Below are positions 5,450 through 6,820 of a stretch of 6,820 bases of DNA, piece by piece. Below the pieces are notes generated by a model. That model was not told where the DNA came from. It did not search any database and worked only from the letters and a program-made list of their open reading frames with translations. Both the position numbers and the translations under genes were made by a program. The DNA comes from Propionibacteriaceae bacterium (GTDB lineage Bacteria; Actinomycetota; Actinomycetes; Propionibacteriales; Propionibacteriaceae), in NCBI GenBank assembly GCA_030538175.1, contig JAUNUL010000066.1, forward strand, positions 1-6,820, written 5' to 3'. Positions within the stretch are counted from its first letter, which is position 1. Each line of letters starts with the position of its first letter.

Positions 5450-6820
5450 TCACGCCTCCTCAGGTGTCGACGAAACCGCGGCCGGCTCCCCCGCCGTCGG
5501 TTCCAGGCCCGAACGCCGCAGATACGAGTTGACCAGCTCGACCTGGGCGGGACCCGTGGGGCGTCTGCCCGGCTGGATATCGCACATGCCGACCTTGGAT
5601 TCCTGGATCTGCACGTTCGGATCGAGAACGATGCCGAGCAGATCGTTGGCAGCGTCACCGGCCACCACGGCACGGTCACCGATCGCCCAGTGATAGGGCA
5701 AGCCGATCTGATGGACCGTCTTGCCACCCGACTGGACCGGGCGGACACGATCGGTCACCAGGACGCGGGCCTCGATCGCGGCACGCGGGCTGATCAGCGT
5801 CGCCCACCCGCCGTTCACCAAACCGCGCTCTTCGGCCAGCTCCGGCGAGATCTCACAGAACATCTCGGGCTGGAGTTCAGCCAGATAGGGCAGGAAGCGG
5901 CTCATGCCACCGGCCGTGTGATGCTCGGTGAGGCGATAGGTGGTGAAGATGAACGGATAGGTCTCCGTCGCCTGATCGCCCTGCACCAACCGGTTGTCCG
6001 GCCGCGGGAACAGTTCCTTGGTCGGGTTCGCCTGGATGCCATAGAGCGGGTTCGTCACCGGGGACTCCGCCGGCTCATAGTGCGTCGGCAGCGGTCCATC
6101 GACCAGGCCGCTGGGGGCATAGAGCCAGCCCTTGCCATCGGCCTGCATGATGAAAGCGTCGTCGCCCTCGAGCGCTGCGGGACCGGTCGAGCCCGGCGCC
6201 GCCTTCGTGCCCGGTGCGAGCGTCAGCGGGAAGTCCGGCACATCCGGACCGGCCCACTGGCCCTTCTCCTCGTCCCACCACATGAGCTTCTTGCGCTCGC
6301 TCCAAGGCTTGCCCTCGGGGTCGGCCGACGCTCGGTTGTAGAGGATGCGGCGGTCCGCGGGCCACGCCCACGCCCATTCGTGCGCCATCTCGTCCTGCTC
6401 CTGGCCCGGCGTCTTCCGCGCGGAGCGGTTGATGCCGCCGGCATAGATGCCGGTGTAGATCCAGCAACCACCGGAGGTGGAGCCATCGGCCCGCATTTCG
6501 TTGAACGTCGAGAGCAACTCACCGTCGCGCTCACCGCCCACGAACCGGCCGTTGATCTCCTGGAGCACCGCCTCGGGTTCGATCTCGCCGTGCTCGTCGA
6601 CGGGATAGTCCCACGTCATGTCGAGCAGTGCCTGATCCCGAGGATCGGTCGAGTCAGCAAGCCGCTGCCGGATGCGCTGGCCGAGTTCATAGAAGAACTC
6701 CAGCTCCGGCTGGCAGTCACCCGGCGGATCCAGCGCCTTCTCGCGCCACTGCACGAGCCGCTGGGTCTGGGTGAACGTGCCGGCCTTCTCCACGTGCGTC
6801 GCCGCAGGCATGAAGAACAC
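5450..6820 (-). CDS. fdhA: Formate dehydrogenase catalytic (alpha) subunit, C-terminal part (runs off right edge)
   Basis: This is the molybdopterin-containing subunit that oxidises formate to CO2 (FdnG-like). The window holds the last 456 residues of a protein usually near 1000. The first visible residues are VFFMPAATHVEKAGTFTQTQ, an internal segment typical of this family, so GTG 6820 is not a start. TSGGCWIYTGIY (115-126 in window numbering) resembles the segment seen in formate dehydrogenase-N. The C-terminal molybdopterin-dinucleotide-binding domain covers about 285-415, including TTYRLTEHHTAGGMSRFLPYL and GLPYHWAIGD. Not visible are any Tat signal, the N-terminal [4Fe-4S] cluster and the active-site Sec or Cys. 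The adjacent sel genes suggest a Sec residue there, which is inference. fdhB follows after 1 nt, and its ribosome site lies in the last fdhA codons. Confidence 0.95.
   Translation of the reverse strand: MFFMPAATHVEKAGTFTQTQRLVQWREKALDPPGDCQPELEFFYELGQRIRQRLADSTDPRDQALLDMTWDYPVDEHGEIEPEAVLQEINGRFVGGERDGELLSTFNEMRADGSTSGGCWIYTGIYAGGINRSARKTPGQEQDEMAHEWAWAWPADRRILYNRASADPEGKPWSERKKLMWWDEEKGQWAGPDVPDFPLTLAPGTKAAPGSTGPAALEGDDAFIMQADGKGWLYAPSGLVDGPLPTHYEPAESPVTNPLYGIQANPTKELFPRPDNRLVQGDQATETYPFIFTTYRLTEHHTAGGMSRFLPYLAELQPEMFCEISPELAEERGLVNGGWATLISPRAAIEARVLVTDRVRPVQSGGKTVHQIGLPYHWAIGDRAVVAGDAANDLLGIVLDPNVQIQESKVGMCDIQPGRRPTGPAQVELVNSYLRRSGLEPTAGEPAAVSSTPEEA

Noticed and set aside
3533..5532. Long plus-strand open frames opposite nrfD and fdhB (3533-4519, 4402-5532)
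   Set aside because: Both mirror well-supported minus-strand genes and show no motif of their own.
5449..5748. Upstream extension of the fdhB frame into fdhA
   Set aside because: The extension overlaps the fdhA C-terminal coding sequence. The FdhB family N-terminus and a ribosome site at 5455-5460 fit ATG 5448.
1..6820. CRISPR array, insertion sequence, integrase or phage remnants
   Set aside because: No spaced direct repeats, transposase motifs or terminal inverted repeats were seen; nearly all of the window is filled by the listed genes.

Overview
The window is GC-rich and reads as a chromosomal piece of an actinobacterium (Actinomycetota). The sequence signs are strong GGAGG ribosome sites, ATGA gene overlaps, TANNNT -10 boxes without clear -35 boxes, one probably leaderless gene, and an actinobacterial style of formate dehydrogenase. 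I see no mobile element, CRISPR array or phage gene. Almost every base belongs to a gene; the only intergenic gaps are about 45, 56 and 15 bp.

Left part (1-2281): the selenocysteine (Sec) machinery, mostly on the minus strand. Reading leftwards from the centre, the order is selC (tRNA-Sec, UCA anticodon, 2130-2225), selA (Sec synthase, 780-2084) and selB (Sec-specific elongation factor, from 783 off the left edge; only its first 261 codons are present). selA and selB overlap by 4 nt, and only 45 nt separate selC from selA, so a single selC-selA-selB transcript is plausible.

Centre (2282-3265): selD (selenophosphate synthetase) is on the plus strand, divergent from selC. The 56-bp gap between them holds two divergent -10 boxes. 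selD appears to start as a leaderless mRNA.

Right part (3281-6820): a respiratory formate dehydrogenase operon on the minus strand, convergent with selD. Its order is fdhA (catalytic molybdopterin subunit, C-terminal 456 residues only), fdhB (four [4Fe-4S] cluster electron-transfer subunit with a C-terminal membrane helix) and an NrfD-type membrane subunit. The genes are separated by 1 nt and then overlap by 4 nt.

How they work together: SelD makes selenophosphate, SelA converts Ser-tRNA-Sec to Sec-tRNA-Sec, and SelB brings it to a UGA codon marked by a SECIS hairpin. The likely client is the formate dehydrogenase next door, whose active-site residue would be encoded just beyond the right edge. 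The enzyme would oxidise formate and pass electrons through FdhB to the quinone pool through the NrfD-type subunit. The system itself is known. The points worth a second look are the tRNA-Sec acceptor/T-stem geometry, the compact divergent promoters, a Gly/Ser/Asn repeat linker in FdhB and a marked preference for the tyrosine codon TAT.
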